Assembly: GCA_003512705.1 (NCBI GenBank)
Contig: DOPF01000015.1
Coordinates: forward strand, 1-9,344
Length of the DNA stretch: 9,344 nucleotides
Direction: 5' to 3'
Source of the DNA: Patescibacteria group bacterium
GTDB lineage: Bacteria; Patescibacteriota; Patescibacteriia; Veblenbacterales; UBA10138
Notes under the pieces: generated by a model
What the model saw: the letters and a program-made list of their open reading frames with translations, nothing else
Databases searched by the model: none
What the model was told of the DNA's origin: nothing
Position numbers and translations under genes: made by a program
Shown here: in pieces, positions 1-6,201 of the stretch
Numbering within the stretch: position 1 is the first letter of the stretch
Layout of the letters: the number at the start of each line of letters is the position of its first letter

Positions 1-513
1 GCGCCAAGACGAACGAATGTTTTCTAACAGGGCTTTAAAATTATTGTAGCTGCGGCCCTCTAAACTCAAGGTAATTTTTATGGGTCGGACGCCGGCTTCA
101 CTTACGCTTGTCCCGGCCCCGCGCCGTTTAACCGCCGCCCCGGTTTCGCTAATCGACACGCCTAAAAACCGAAAGCCCGATTGCGCCGCCACCGCCTCAA
201 GCTGAACCAATAAATTAGGAATATCAATAGTCGAGGGTAAAATTGCCTGTAAGTCGCTGGAGGTTTGGTTCTTAATACTGTTCCAGGCCGCCACTTGCTG
301 TTTTAGATTATCAACTTTAACCCGCTCCTGCCGCAGCTGCCCTTGTAAATCTTGGGCGCGGGTCATGGAACGCCACTCCTGATACTTAGGCCAAATTAGC
401 GTCCAGCCAAATAAAATTACTACCACCAGCGCAGTTAAAGTCGCCCAACTAGTGAAATTTTTCACCAGTGTTTTTTGCCACCAACTAACTTGGGTATCTT
501 GATTAAGCTGCAT
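1..513 (-). CDS. pilO: PilO-like type IV pilus inner-membrane protein (partial, C-terminus beyond left edge)
   Basis: This frame is open from an ATG at 513 to the window edge (171 codons), so the C-terminus is missing. PilO pairs with PilN in the inner membrane and forms the alignment platform between cytoplasmic PilM and the rest of the pilus machine. The visible part follows the family plan. A short cytoplasmic N-terminus is followed by one membrane helix at about residues 23-41 and a charged coiled coil at about 44-80. The periplasmic PilO fold then begins with the segment ILPSTIDIPNLLVQLEAVAA (91-110). A later stretch, LEGRSYNNFKALLENIRSSW (151-170), fits the usual G-x-Y-x-x-F-x-x-x-L-x-x-I/L pattern. 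It starts 3 bases after the pilN stop, with no Shine-Dalgarno sequence, so it is probably translated by coupling within the pilM-pilN-pilO operon. Confidence 0.85.
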   Translation of the reverse strand, partial: MQLNQDTQVSWWQKTLVKNFTSWATLTALVVVILFGWTLIWPKYQEWRSMTRAQDLQGQLRQERVKVDNLKQQVAAWNSIKNQTSSDLQAILPSTIDIPNLLVQLEAVAAQSGFRFLGVSISETGAAVKRRGAGTSVSEAGVRPIKITLSLEGRSYNNFKALLENIRSSWR

Positions 514-516
514 AAA

Positions 517-1530
517 TTAGGATTTTTGTAACCAACCATCAACTAAATTAATTTGAAAACTGGTTGTGACAAACGCCGTTTTGGTTTCGTCCTCCGCTGA
601 TACAGTTACGCTGGAAATAGCCACCTCGCTTATCACATCAGTCGCCTCTTGGAAAACCTGCAATTGCCGCGCCAGATCTCCCACCGTCAGGGCTTCCGCA
701 TGCACGGTTATAGCCCCATCGCTGGTGGCAGACATACTTCTAAAACTAACATTGGGTAAGGTTAAGCTTTCCATAACTTGAAAAAATTTGGACCAGTTGG
801 TCCGGCCGGATAATAAATTTTTTATTTGCAGCATTTTGCGGCTGACTAATTCCAACTCATTAAACTGCCCCTGTAAGCTCGTGACTTCTTCCGCCAGTAG
901 TCTGGCTTCGTCTTGGACTCTTTTAACTTCCACCTGCTGATGAGTAATTAAGCTAAAAAATAAAGCATACGCCAACGCCACCACTAACACTGACACACCG
1001 GCCACTATCCATAATTTTTTCGTATACGGTTTTACCTGCGATGGCTGCGCTCCTACCGGTAATAAGTTTACGTCCAGCACCACGCCAATGGGCACGTCGG
1101 GCGCCGCTGGCGCCGCCGGCGAAGTTGCGGCCGGCGCCGACGCTTTAGGTTTGGGTTTGGCCGGCGTTGACGCTGATGGTTTTTGCTCCACGCGGCGAAA
1201 TAAACCTTGCCACCAATTGGCAAAGCTTTGGGCTGCGTCTTGCCAGCCAGCGCCGGATACTGGTTTTTCCTCTAAAATTTTACCCTTGGTGTATGTACGG
1301 GCCGGCGGCGGCCTGGGGGTTTTAATTTCCTTAACCGGCTCGGGCATTTTGCTAAACCACGATTTAATAGTTTGCCAAAGACCCGCCGGCTTAGCCTCGG
1401 CTTCTTTTAAACGTTCACCTAAAATCGAAGGTTGTGTTAAACCAGCTGCTGGTTGGGGCGGCGCCGGCCGCCTAAGCTCGGCCTGCTCACGCTTACGTAA
1501 ATCTTGTGGTAATAAATTTATGTCAGACAT
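517..1530 (-). CDS. pilN: PilN-like type IV pilus inner-membrane protein with extended N-terminus
   Basis: PilN is a bitopic inner-membrane protein. Its short N-terminal motif docks into PilM, and its periplasmic part pairs with PilO. The 337-residue product starts MSDINLLPQ, the classic PilM-binding motif. A Pro/Ala/Lys-rich, probably disordered stretch (about 15-148) follows, with two small Trp-rich patches (WQTIKSWF at 52-59 and WQDAAQSFANWWQGLF at 96-111). A second motif, VLDVNLLPVG (151-160), precedes the membrane helix (about 173-195), a coiled coil (196-240) and a PilN-type alpha/beta periplasmic domain (about 245-337). Typical PilN proteins are near 180-220 residues with one NLLP motif, so the first 150 residues are an extension or a duplicated N-terminus. 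No Shine-Dalgarno is visible. The identity is firm from motif and position, but the role of the extension is unknown. Confidence 0.88.
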   Translation of the reverse strand: MSDINLLPQDLRKREQAELRRPAPPQPAAGLTQPSILGERLKEAEAKPAGLWQTIKSWFSKMPEPVKEIKTPRPPPARTYTKGKILEEKPVSGAGWQDAAQSFANWWQGLFRRVEQKPSASTPAKPKPKASAPAATSPAAPAAPDVPIGVVLDVNLLPVGAQPSQVKPYTKKLWIVAGVSVLVVALAYALFFSLITHQQVEVKRVQDEARLLAEEVTSLQGQFNELELVSRKMLQIKNLLSGRTNWSKFFQVMESLTLPNVSFRSMSATSDGAITVHAEALTVGDLARQLQVFQEATDVISEVAISSVTVSAEDETKTAFVTTSFQINLVDGWLQKS

Positions 1531-1604
1531 CAGAAAATCAAAATTTAAAAATCAAAAATAAAAAATATAATTTTGCATTTTGATTTTTGCATTTTGCATT
1601 ACTA
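1531..1604. repeat. AT-rich pilM-pilN spacer with short direct and inverted repeats
   Basis: The 74-base gap between pilM and pilN is almost pure A/T. The 12-mer TTTTGCATTTTG occurs at 1571-1582 and again at 1585-1596. AAAATCAAAAT (1534-1544) is the exact reverse complement of ATTTTGATTTT (1577-1587), so the transcript could form a weak A-U hairpin. The 13-mer TAAAAATCAAAAA recurs near 5565-5577, which points to a dispersed low-complexity spacer sequence rather than a gene-specific site. I see no promoter or terminator that would clearly split the operon here. Confidence 0.55.
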
Positions 1605-2684
1605 TCATTTATGTATTTCTCTTAAGGCTAGGCCGATGGCGGTAGAATAACGAGGCCCGATTTCATCCAAGACACCTTTAAGTTCGGTCGGGTAAGCCAC
1701 TTGACTCCAGGGGTCGCCCACCACCACTTTGATTTTAAAAATTTCTTCTAAATATTCGGCCAAATTGGGTAAAAACGCCGACCCGCCAGTTAAAATTATT
1801 TTTTCCACGTTTTTTTCCCGGTCAGCTTGATACAGTGACAAAGAATACTTCATTTCATTAATCACCGACGAGATGGTTTCTTTAATGGTGTTGGGCACGC
1901 CGCTCGGGCCCGACATTACCCGCACAATACCGACATCGCGTTTAAACTGTTCGGCGCGGGCTTCATCTACATTTAAGCTATTGCTAATGGCTTTGGTAAC
2001 GGTTACACCGCCGACATCAATACTGCGGTTGAACACGGGAATGTGATCATCCACAATTACGATGTCGGTTGTTAAGGCGCCGATATCAACCACCAGCACC
2101 AGCGATGGATCGTTGCCAAGCAGTGATCGCCCCAGCGCAAAGGCTTCGGTTTCTAAACTTAATAATTCTAAATTGGCCTGGCTAAATATTTCTAAATACT
2201 GTTTTACTAAATTTTTAGGTGCGGCCGTTAAAAGTACGCGCATACCTTTGTCGTGATGGTTTGGGGCTACAGATATTTTACCAGCCTCGGTCGTTGGCTT
2301 ATCATGCAAAATTTTCCAATCCAATATCATCTCTTCCAATGGCAGTGGCACGATTTTTTTTGCCTCGTAAGTTAAGGCCTGGCCGACCTCGCGCTCGTTC
2401 ATAACTGGCAAGGTCAACACTGAACTGAAAACCGAAAAAGTTGGCAGCGCCGCCACGGCTTGGCGACTCGTCACCCGAGCGCGCTTACAAATTTGTGTTA
2501 AGGTGTACGCTGACTGTTCTATTTTTTGGTGAACATCAAACTTAACTTCATCAACTGGTAATTCGGCAAAGCCGTAGGTAACCAGACGGGCCGTGCCGCC
2601 CACATTAGCCAACTCCACCACTTTAATACTGGCTGTACCCAAATCAATTCCTAAGTATGACTGTTTTTTAGCAAACAACTTCAT
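1605..2684 (-). CDS. pilM: PilM, actin-like ATPase of the type IV pilus platform
   Basis: PilM is a cytoplasmic actin/FtsA-fold protein that binds ATP and the N-terminal tail of PilN, linking the pilus motor ATPases to the membrane platform. The 359-residue length is normal for the family. The N-terminus carries the phosphate-1 loop in YLGIDLGTASIKVVEL (10-25). The phosphate-2 loop is VVDIGALTTDIVIV (198-211), and the adenosine motif is EKIILTGGSAFLPNL (294-308). The C-terminal GPRYSTAIGLAL (343-354) is also typical. The 1A-1B region (about 80-175) contains the expected LPLEEMILDW-like segment. The ATG at 2684 fits the family start exactly. It is the first gene of a pilM-pilN-pilO run, with a -10 element about 35 bases upstream and no Shine-Dalgarno sequence. 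No key motif is missing. Confidence 0.95.
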   Translation of the reverse strand: MKLFAKKQSYLGIDLGTASIKVVELANVGGTARLVTYGFAELPVDEVKFDVHQKIEQSAYTLTQICKRARVTSRQAVAALPTFSVFSSVLTLPVMNEREVGQALTYEAKKIVPLPLEEMILDWKILHDKPTTEAGKISVAPNHHDKGMRVLLTAAPKNLVKQYLEIFSQANLELLSLETEAFALGRSLLGNDPSLVLVVDIGALTTDIVIVDDHIPVFNRSIDVGGVTVTKAISNSLNVDEARAEQFKRDVGIVRVMSGPSGVPNTIKETISSVINEMKYSLSLYQADREKNVEKIILTGGSAFLPNLAEYLEEIFKIKVVVGDPWSQVAYPTELKGVLDEIGPRYSTAIGLALREIHK

Positions 2685-2719
2685 TTTTGGTTTAAAAAAA
2701 TAGAGTGAGTTACGCTGTA

Positions 2720-2748
2720 ATTATATCACAAGGTCTAATAATTCCTAA
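2720..2748 (-). promoter_or_regulatory. Predicted promoter of the pilMNO operon
   Basis: On the minus strand a perfect TATAAT lies at 2720-2725, preceded by TG one base upstream (extended -10, TGATATAAT). A 17-base spacer separates it from a weak -35, TTAGGA (2743-2748). The predicted transcript would have a leader of roughly 28 bases before the pilM ATG, without a Shine-Dalgarno sequence. The extended -10 probably compensates for the poor -35. This is a sequence match only. Confidence 0.6.
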
Positions 2749-2782
2749 GCTGCGATTTAAGGCTAATTAAGTTTTTAAATTA

Positions 2783-4477
2783 CTATCGCCTAAAAGTCGG
2801 CAATCCTTTAGCAAAATCACTTAAACCCGGGGGCGGGTTAAGCTGAATTCTACCGTCAGCCACAAACCTTTCGGCGGCCGCGCGCGTAATAACATTAACG
2901 TATGAACGCAACAAAATAAATTGCCGCGCAAAAACTGTACCCAAAACTGTCAGGTTATTTTGACTATTGTCGCCATTGGGATCACCGGTTATAAATTTAC
3001 CGCAACCGTCATACAAATAACCATCCGAATCTAAGGCCGCGCATTTATGCACGCACGATTCCCCGGCCACGGAACATAGGCCGGCATCATTAGTGCAAAT
3101 TATATTGTCACGCGCGGCGACAGTATTTCCATCTTTATAGCACACCTTATCAACTGCCACTGGTGGGTCGCCAACTGCTGCGCCCAGCGTACCAAACACT
3201 ATAAAATTTCCCGCAACTTTCGTAACCGATGGATTTATTATCACATCGCCCATAACTATCCAAGCCACCGAGGCTAACTCTTGCCGCGTGTCGGGAATAA
3301 TATTGTCATATTCAATATTACTATTAATAATCATATCGCCCAGCACTATCACCGTACCGGCACCGCTAGCATCATTACCATTTGGAATGGTCGTGGCGGC
3401 ATCTACTTGGTAATCACCATTAACAACATAAATTGAATTATCTAGGGCCACTGAAAAATTAGGCGCGCTGGTAATAACTTTATAGCCATACTTATTCAAA
3501 CTAAGAGCGGTGTTGGTTTTGGTTCGCAAACCCAAAAAGTCAAAACGTCCCAATTGAAAATTATATGGTTCTTCAATGGTTGGATCAATGGCATTAACAA
3601 TTAAACTGTAATCAACCTGCCGACAAATATTACCGACCTGACACAAGGCCAAGGCGCCGGCATTGGACGCCAATTCCAAGTCGGTATTAAAACGGCTTAT
3701 GGCCGACCCTTTAACGTGAATTAAAAATTGCGCGTTGCCAATATCTTTAGGCGCCGGAAAAAATGTTCTAATGCTGCCGCGGCTGAAAATATCTCCACCT
3801 TCGGCGCGCAAATAAGGAAACAAAACTTCCTGCCCTTCGGCAAACCTAATCCACCCCACGCCAAAAGCCGAGGCTGGGGTTGAACCGCCGGCATAATGCC
3901 ACATATACCCGTCTAATTTAGTACCGGCGCTGGTTTCGCCAAAATCTATTTCCGACAAATAATCTTCGGATAACTTTATCCATCCGGCGTCGCCCAAGCT
4001 AACTATTTTTGCCCACCCATTAATATATGCCGATGACACGGCATCGCAAGTCACTGTTTCGGTACCGTCGTTACAAGTAAATTCTACGGCCAGACCAGGT
4101 GAAGCTAGTGGCGGCGGGCCGGAACAATTTGTACCAAAACAAATCCAGCCTAGATTTTCTGACCAAGCGTTGCCGGTAATATCTCCGCCCGTACCGTCAT
4201 TGTTTACGGTTAAACGCAATCCATAGTCAACGCCCACAGTGTTACATGGATCGACGTCGGTATCACTAACGCTATTTAAATCATCGCAATTTTTTGAATT
4301 CAAAGAAATCCAGCCCGAGTTGCCGCTCCAGGCCCAGCCCACAACGTTGTTCACATCGCCCGGCGCCAATACCAAGGCTTGGACGGTATATGAGCGCCAA
4401 ACAACGCCAGCACCGACCAATAATATAAGTACGGTTATAAAACTTGCCGTGTAATACCAACGCGCAAATTTTGTCAT
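2783..4477 (-). CDS. Exported surface protein with WAWS/GWI repeats and a beta-rich C-terminal half
   Basis: This 564-residue protein has an N-terminal membrane or signal helix (about 10-29) and should be exported or anchored. Four tryptophan-rich repeats follow: VGWAWSGNSGWISL (46-59), TGNAWSENLGWICF (101-114), INGWAKIVSLGDAGWIKLS (152-170) and a looser copy ending VGWIRF (207-212). The second half has short beta-strand turns rich in I/V and N/G, such as GTVIVLGDMIINSNIEY (374-390) and WIVMGDVIINPSVTKVAGNF (406-425), suggesting a beta-helix or beta-solenoid. A Cys-rich loop (446-492, seven Cys) suggests disulfides outside the cytoplasm. The tail includes PPPGLSDFAKGLP (548-560). I know the WAWS...GWI repeat type from secreted proteins of Patescibacteria but cannot name a family. 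It lies just upstream of pilM with its own promoter. A pilus-associated or adhesive role is inference from position and architecture. Confidence 0.8.
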   Translation of the reverse strand: MTKFARWYYTASFITVLILLVGAGVVWRSYTVQALVLAPGDVNNVVGWAWSGNSGWISLNSKNCDDLNSVSDTDVDPCNTVGVDYGLRLTVNNDGTGGDITGNAWSENLGWICFGTNCSGPPPLASPGLAVEFTCNDGTETVTCDAVSSAYINGWAKIVSLGDAGWIKLSEDYLSEIDFGETSAGTKLDGYMWHYAGGSTPASAFGVGWIRFAEGQEVLFPYLRAEGGDIFSRGSIRTFFPAPKDIGNAQFLIHVKGSAISRFNTDLELASNAGALALCQVGNICRQVDYSLIVNAIDPTIEEPYNFQLGRFDFLGLRTKTNTALSLNKYGYKVITSAPNFSVALDNSIYVVNGDYQVDAATTIPNGNDASGAGTVIVLGDMIINSNIEYDNIIPDTRQELASVAWIVMGDVIINPSVTKVAGNFIVFGTLGAAVGDPPVAVDKVCYKDGNTVAARDNIICTNDAGLCSVAGESCVHKCAALDSDGYLYDGCGKFITGDPNGDNSQNNLTVLGTVFARQFILLRSYVNVITRAAAERFVADGRIQLNPPPGLSDFAKGLPTFRR

Positions 4478-4489
4478 ATGATGCCTTAA

Positions 4490-4518
4490 ATTATAACAGA
4501 TTTTAGGCTTTTTTACAA
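4490..4518 (-). promoter_or_regulatory. Predicted promoter of the surface-protein gene
   Basis: On the minus strand TATAAT (4490-4495) is preceded by TG (extended -10, TGTTATAAT). A 17-base spacer leads to TTGTAA (4513-4518), which matches the -35 consensus at four of six positions. Only 12 bases separate the -10 from the ATG at 4477, so the leader would be about 6 bases and cannot hold a normal Shine-Dalgarno site. Confidence 0.65.
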
Positions 4519-4646
4519 ATTCTTTAAAAACACAGAAAAATATATAGCATCACCGAATGAATTACAAAACACCCCACGCCTTGCCGGGCTTAGCAGGCGT
4601 TTTAAGGTCGCGTAATAAAAAAATTAAAGAATTCGTAATAATTCCA

Positions 4647-4688
4647 TTGTAGGGGAAAAATGTCCGATCGGACACTTTTCCCCTACAA
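4647..4688. promoter_or_regulatory. 42-bp near-perfect palindrome upstream of the PaaX/Cas2-like gene
   Basis: The sequence is symmetric about A4667/T4668, with 20 of 21 base pairs matching; the one mismatch is A4660/C4675. The arms contain TTGTAGGGGAAAA on the left and TGTCCGATCGGACA at the centre. The same core recurs at 5272-5303. It ends 23 bases before the ATG at 4712 and overlaps the predicted -35 region. It could therefore be an operator for the downstream regulator. It could also be one end of a small element, or form an RNA hairpin followed by T4691-4696. Sequence alone does not separate these options. Confidence 0.85.
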
Positions 4689-4704
4689 GATTTTTTGCTA
4701 TTAT
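4676..4704 (+). promoter_or_regulatory. Predicted promoter of the PaaX/Cas2-like gene, overlapping the palindrome
   Basis: TATTAT at 4699-4704 is preceded by TGC (extended -10). The -35 position, 17 bases upstream (4676-4681), falls inside the right arm of the palindrome and matches the consensus poorly. The expected transcription start is about 4711, at the ATG at 4712, so the transcript would be leaderless. A protein bound to the palindrome would cover the -35 and upstream contacts. Confidence 0.45.
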
Positions 4705-4711
4705 ATCCGTG

Positions 4712-5245
4712 ATGACGACAAATAAAACCAGCCCGCCCGCCACTAAAAAACTATTGAGTGCTTTGGCGGGGTACGCGCTTCGCGGCCTAACTATTGCTCT
4801 AGAAATACAGCAGTACCGCAAAATTTACTTAGTTGGCGGTGGTCACCAACAAGTGACCGAATTAAAATCGTATCGAAAAAAAGCTGCCCAACGCGAAAGT
4901 ATACAGCAGCTACGGCGAGCAAAATTTATCACCACCAAAAAACAGGGTGATCGCTTAATTATCAATTTAACCGACAAGGGTAAACGAGCGGTATTGTTGT
5001 ATTCCCTGCGCCAGGCACCGCCCTCGCCACGCGGCTACTCTACTTTAGTAATTTTTGACGTACCCGAGGCGGCCAGTCGCGCTCGGCGAATTTTACGATT
5101 GTTCTTGAAGAGGGGGGAATTCAAACAACTCCAAAAAAGTGTTTGGATTCTAAACCGTGATGCGGTACCAATACTACGGCAATTTATTAATGAGTATAAA
5201 TTAAGCGGTTGGGTAAGAGTTTTTAGAGCCGAGATAGTAAGCTAA
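4712..5245 (+). CDS. PaaX-like / Cas2-like DNA-binding protein, stand-alone
   Basis: The product is 177 residues from the ATG; a GTG one codon earlier at 4709 is also possible. Numbering below counts from that GTG. The ATG is preferred because the predicted -10 places transcription start right there. Residues about 53-98 look like a winged helix: a lysine-rich helix, IQQLRRAKFI, then a basic wing and LTDKGKRAVLLY. Residues about 109-175 form a ferredoxin-like Cas2/PaaX C-terminal domain. FDVPEAASRARRILRLFLK (116-134) and QLQKSVWIL (140-148) match the core pattern of that fold, with Asp117 at the position of the Cas2 catalytic Asp. Many Patescibacteria carry such proteins without CRISPR, and none is seen here. 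It is the only plus-strand gene, bracketed by two palindromes. Likely roles are an autorepressor binding the palindrome or, more speculatively, a nuclease acting on it. Confidence 0.8.
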   Translation: MTTNKTSPPATKKLLSALAGYALRGLTIALEIQQYRKIYLVGGGHQQVTELKSYRKKAAQRESIQQLRRAKFITTKKQGDRLIINLTDKGKRAVLLYSLRQAPPSPRGYSTLVIFDVPEAASRARRILRLFLKRGEFKQLQKSVWILNRDAVPILRQFINEYKLSGWVRVFRAEIVS

Positions 5246-5271
5246 AAATCGAGGATGGTTAGTTCTTACAT

Positions 5272-5303
5272 GGGGAAAAGTGTCTGATCGGACACTTTTC
5301 CCC
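5272..5303. repeat. Second palindrome copy, downstream of the PaaX/Cas2-like gene
   Basis: This 32-bp palindrome is centred on A5287/T5288, with one non-matching pair (T5285/G5290, a possible G-U pair in RNA). It repeats the core of the 4647-4688 palindrome with only a few differences, but lacks the outer TTGTA/TACAA arms. It starts 27 bases after the stop codon. In RNA it would form a very stable hairpin of about 14 pairs, but the following bases (TAAGTTTACTTT) make a poor U-tract. It is therefore at best a weak terminator. A second operator or an element end fits equally well. Confidence 0.85.
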
Positions 5304-5352
5304 TAAGTTTACTTTGGTGGGGTTTTTTGGATTGCCGGAAGTAGGCGGCCTA

Positions 5353-5377
5353 GATTGCCACTCTGACGTTCGCAATG
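5353..5377. repeat. REP-like short inverted repeat, copy 1
   Basis: This 25-base unit begins GATTGC and ends CGCAATG, so the ends ATTGC/GCAAT pair. The same unit of equal length appears at 5492-5516 with a diverged centre. Such GATTGC...GCAATG units are common dispersed intergenic repeats in many bacterial genomes. No gene is visible around it: 5304-5572 holds only these repeats and AT-rich sequence. Confidence 0.5.
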
Positions 5378-5491
5378 CTAAAATGACTGGACAATTTTGT
5401 GGGAAGGGCAATATGAAAAAGCCAGGCCGGATTTAAAAGGCCAGGTAAGAAAATTTTTTATAACTGATTTCATAGCGAGGCGATTTTAAAA

Positions 5492-5516
5492 GATTGCTTC
5501 GCTAACACTCGCAATG
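5492..5516. repeat. REP-like short inverted repeat, copy 2
   Basis: The unit starts GATTGCTTCGC and ends ACTCGCAATG, the same length and ends as the copy at 5353-5377. A further partial relative, CACACTCGCTTTGACA, follows at about 5532-5547. The unit is non-coding and probably a decayed dispersed repeat. Confidence 0.5.
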
Positions 5517-5572
5517 ACAAAAACCAGACGTCACACTCGCTTTGACATAAAAAAAATTAAAATGTAAAAATC

Positions 5573-5600
5573 AAAAAAACAGCTAATAGCCCCTTAGCTG
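5573..5600 (-). terminator. Intrinsic terminator after the coiled-coil gene
   Basis: On the minus strand a perfect 7-bp stem (CAGCTAA/TTAGCTG, 5594-5600 with 5580-5586) encloses a 7-base loop. It is followed directly by seven U residues (A5573-5579 on the plus strand). It lies 22 bases past the stop codon of the gene at 5623-5874, a standard rho-independent layout. Confidence 0.8.
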
Positions 5601-5622
5601 CCATGATTAGTTCTTGAAAATT

Positions 5623-5874
5623 CTAATCGCGACGCAATTCTACACCGATCTTGTCAGCCAACTGATTAATCCAGCGCTTGTGTAAATCAAGTTCGTGGTA
5701 CAGGGCACGATCAAGTTTATTTTCTACAATAGTCAAACGAGTTTTAATATCCTTAACATCAGTTTGAATAACCTTTACGTCGGTATGTAGCTCATCCAAA
5801 GCTGGGGTGATATTATCTTCAATCACCTTACCCAATTCCACGCCAATATTCTTAATGTCATCTTGGGTTAACAT
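5623..5874 (-). CDS. Small coiled-coil protein of unknown function
   Basis: This 83-residue, soluble, highly charged protein has no signal peptide or membrane segment. Residues about 28-62 form a heptad-like coiled coil in which T-D-V-K-x-I repeats (DVKVIQTDVKDIKTRL, 32-47). The N-terminus (MLTQDDIKNIGVELGKVIED) is an amphipathic helix. I have the impression that similar short DDIKNIG...GKVIEDN proteins are common in Patescibacteria, but I know no function for them. The gene stands alone as a single transcription unit with a near-consensus promoter and an intrinsic terminator, so it is probably real and well expressed. The ATG at 5874 is favoured because the predicted transcription start coincides with it. 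Oligomerisation through the coil is inferred. Confidence 0.75.
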   Translation of the reverse strand: MLTQDDIKNIGVELGKVIEDNITPALDELHTDVKVIQTDVKDIKTRLTIVENKLDRALYHELDLHKRWINQLADKIGVELRRD

Positions 5875-5880
5875 AGTTAC

Positions 5881-5909
5881 AGTATATTGAGTCTACGGTT
5901 AACAGTCAA
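5881..5909 (-). promoter_or_regulatory. Strong promoter of the coiled-coil gene, predicted leaderless
   Basis: On the minus strand TTGACT (5904-5909) and TATACT (5881-5886) each match the sigma-70 consensus at five of six positions, with a 17-base spacer. The expected start, about 7 bases past the -10, is the A of the ATG at 5874, so the mRNA should have no 5' leader. Confidence 0.75.
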
Positions 5910-6201
5910 TAGATAGCTAGAATAATTAATTAAGAATCGGGAATTGAGAATCTAGAAAATAGCCACTTGCCACCAGTCCCCCGCCTCGCCTGCCATCCCT
6001 CGCCGGGTGAAGCGGGCAGACCGCCGCCCCCTTAATTTAGGGGAGAAAAAAGTATAATAACAAGCTTTTTTAGATTATTACCTGACATATAATATTAATC
6101 CCATAGGGCAGCCTATAGTAAGCGACCCTATGGATTTTGTTTCGGAATTTACCGGCATTGTGAGCAGCTGCTGCTGCACGAGTCTCCGTCGGCGCATTCA
6201 C
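5910..6201. other. Gene-free interval with an inverted repeat
   Basis: I see no convincing gene in this interval of about 290 bases. It holds a C-rich patch (5978-6033), a short CCCC...TTAATT...GGGG symmetric stretch at 6028-6044, and an 8-bp inverted repeat, CCATAGGG (6101-6108) and CCCTATGG (6126-6133), with a 17-base loop. The latter lies about 70 bases downstream of the last Rhs fragment but lacks a good U-tract, so I do not call it a terminator. The interval marks the left boundary of the Rhs array. Confidence 0.5.

Noticed and set aside
1088..1561. Long open frame on the plus strand antisense to pilN
   Set aside because: Its Gly/Ala-rich composition mirrors the Pro/Ala-rich linker of pilN on the other strand. 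It has no promoter or family motif, so it is a shadow.
4576..4603. Hairpin ACGCC...GGCGT followed by TTTT, possible terminator
   Set aside because: The stem has a bulge, the U-tract is only four bases, and no plus-strand gene lies upstream to be terminated.
4624..4821. Minus-strand open frame across the upstream palindrome and the start of the PaaX/Cas2-like gene
   Set aside because: It is short, overlaps a well-supported gene on the opposite strand and reads through the palindrome. It has no recognisable features.
4712..5245. Calling the gene a CRISPR-associated Cas2
   Set aside because: There is a Cas2-like fold, but no Cas1, no repeat-spacer array and no other cas gene in the window. The added winged-helix domain points to the PaaX-like group instead.
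6035..6050. TTTAGGGGAGAAAAAAGT resembling a half of the 4647-4688 palindrome arm
   Set aside because: Similarity is limited to a G-run followed by an A-run. The diagnostic TGTCCGATC centre is absent, so chance is the simpler explanation.
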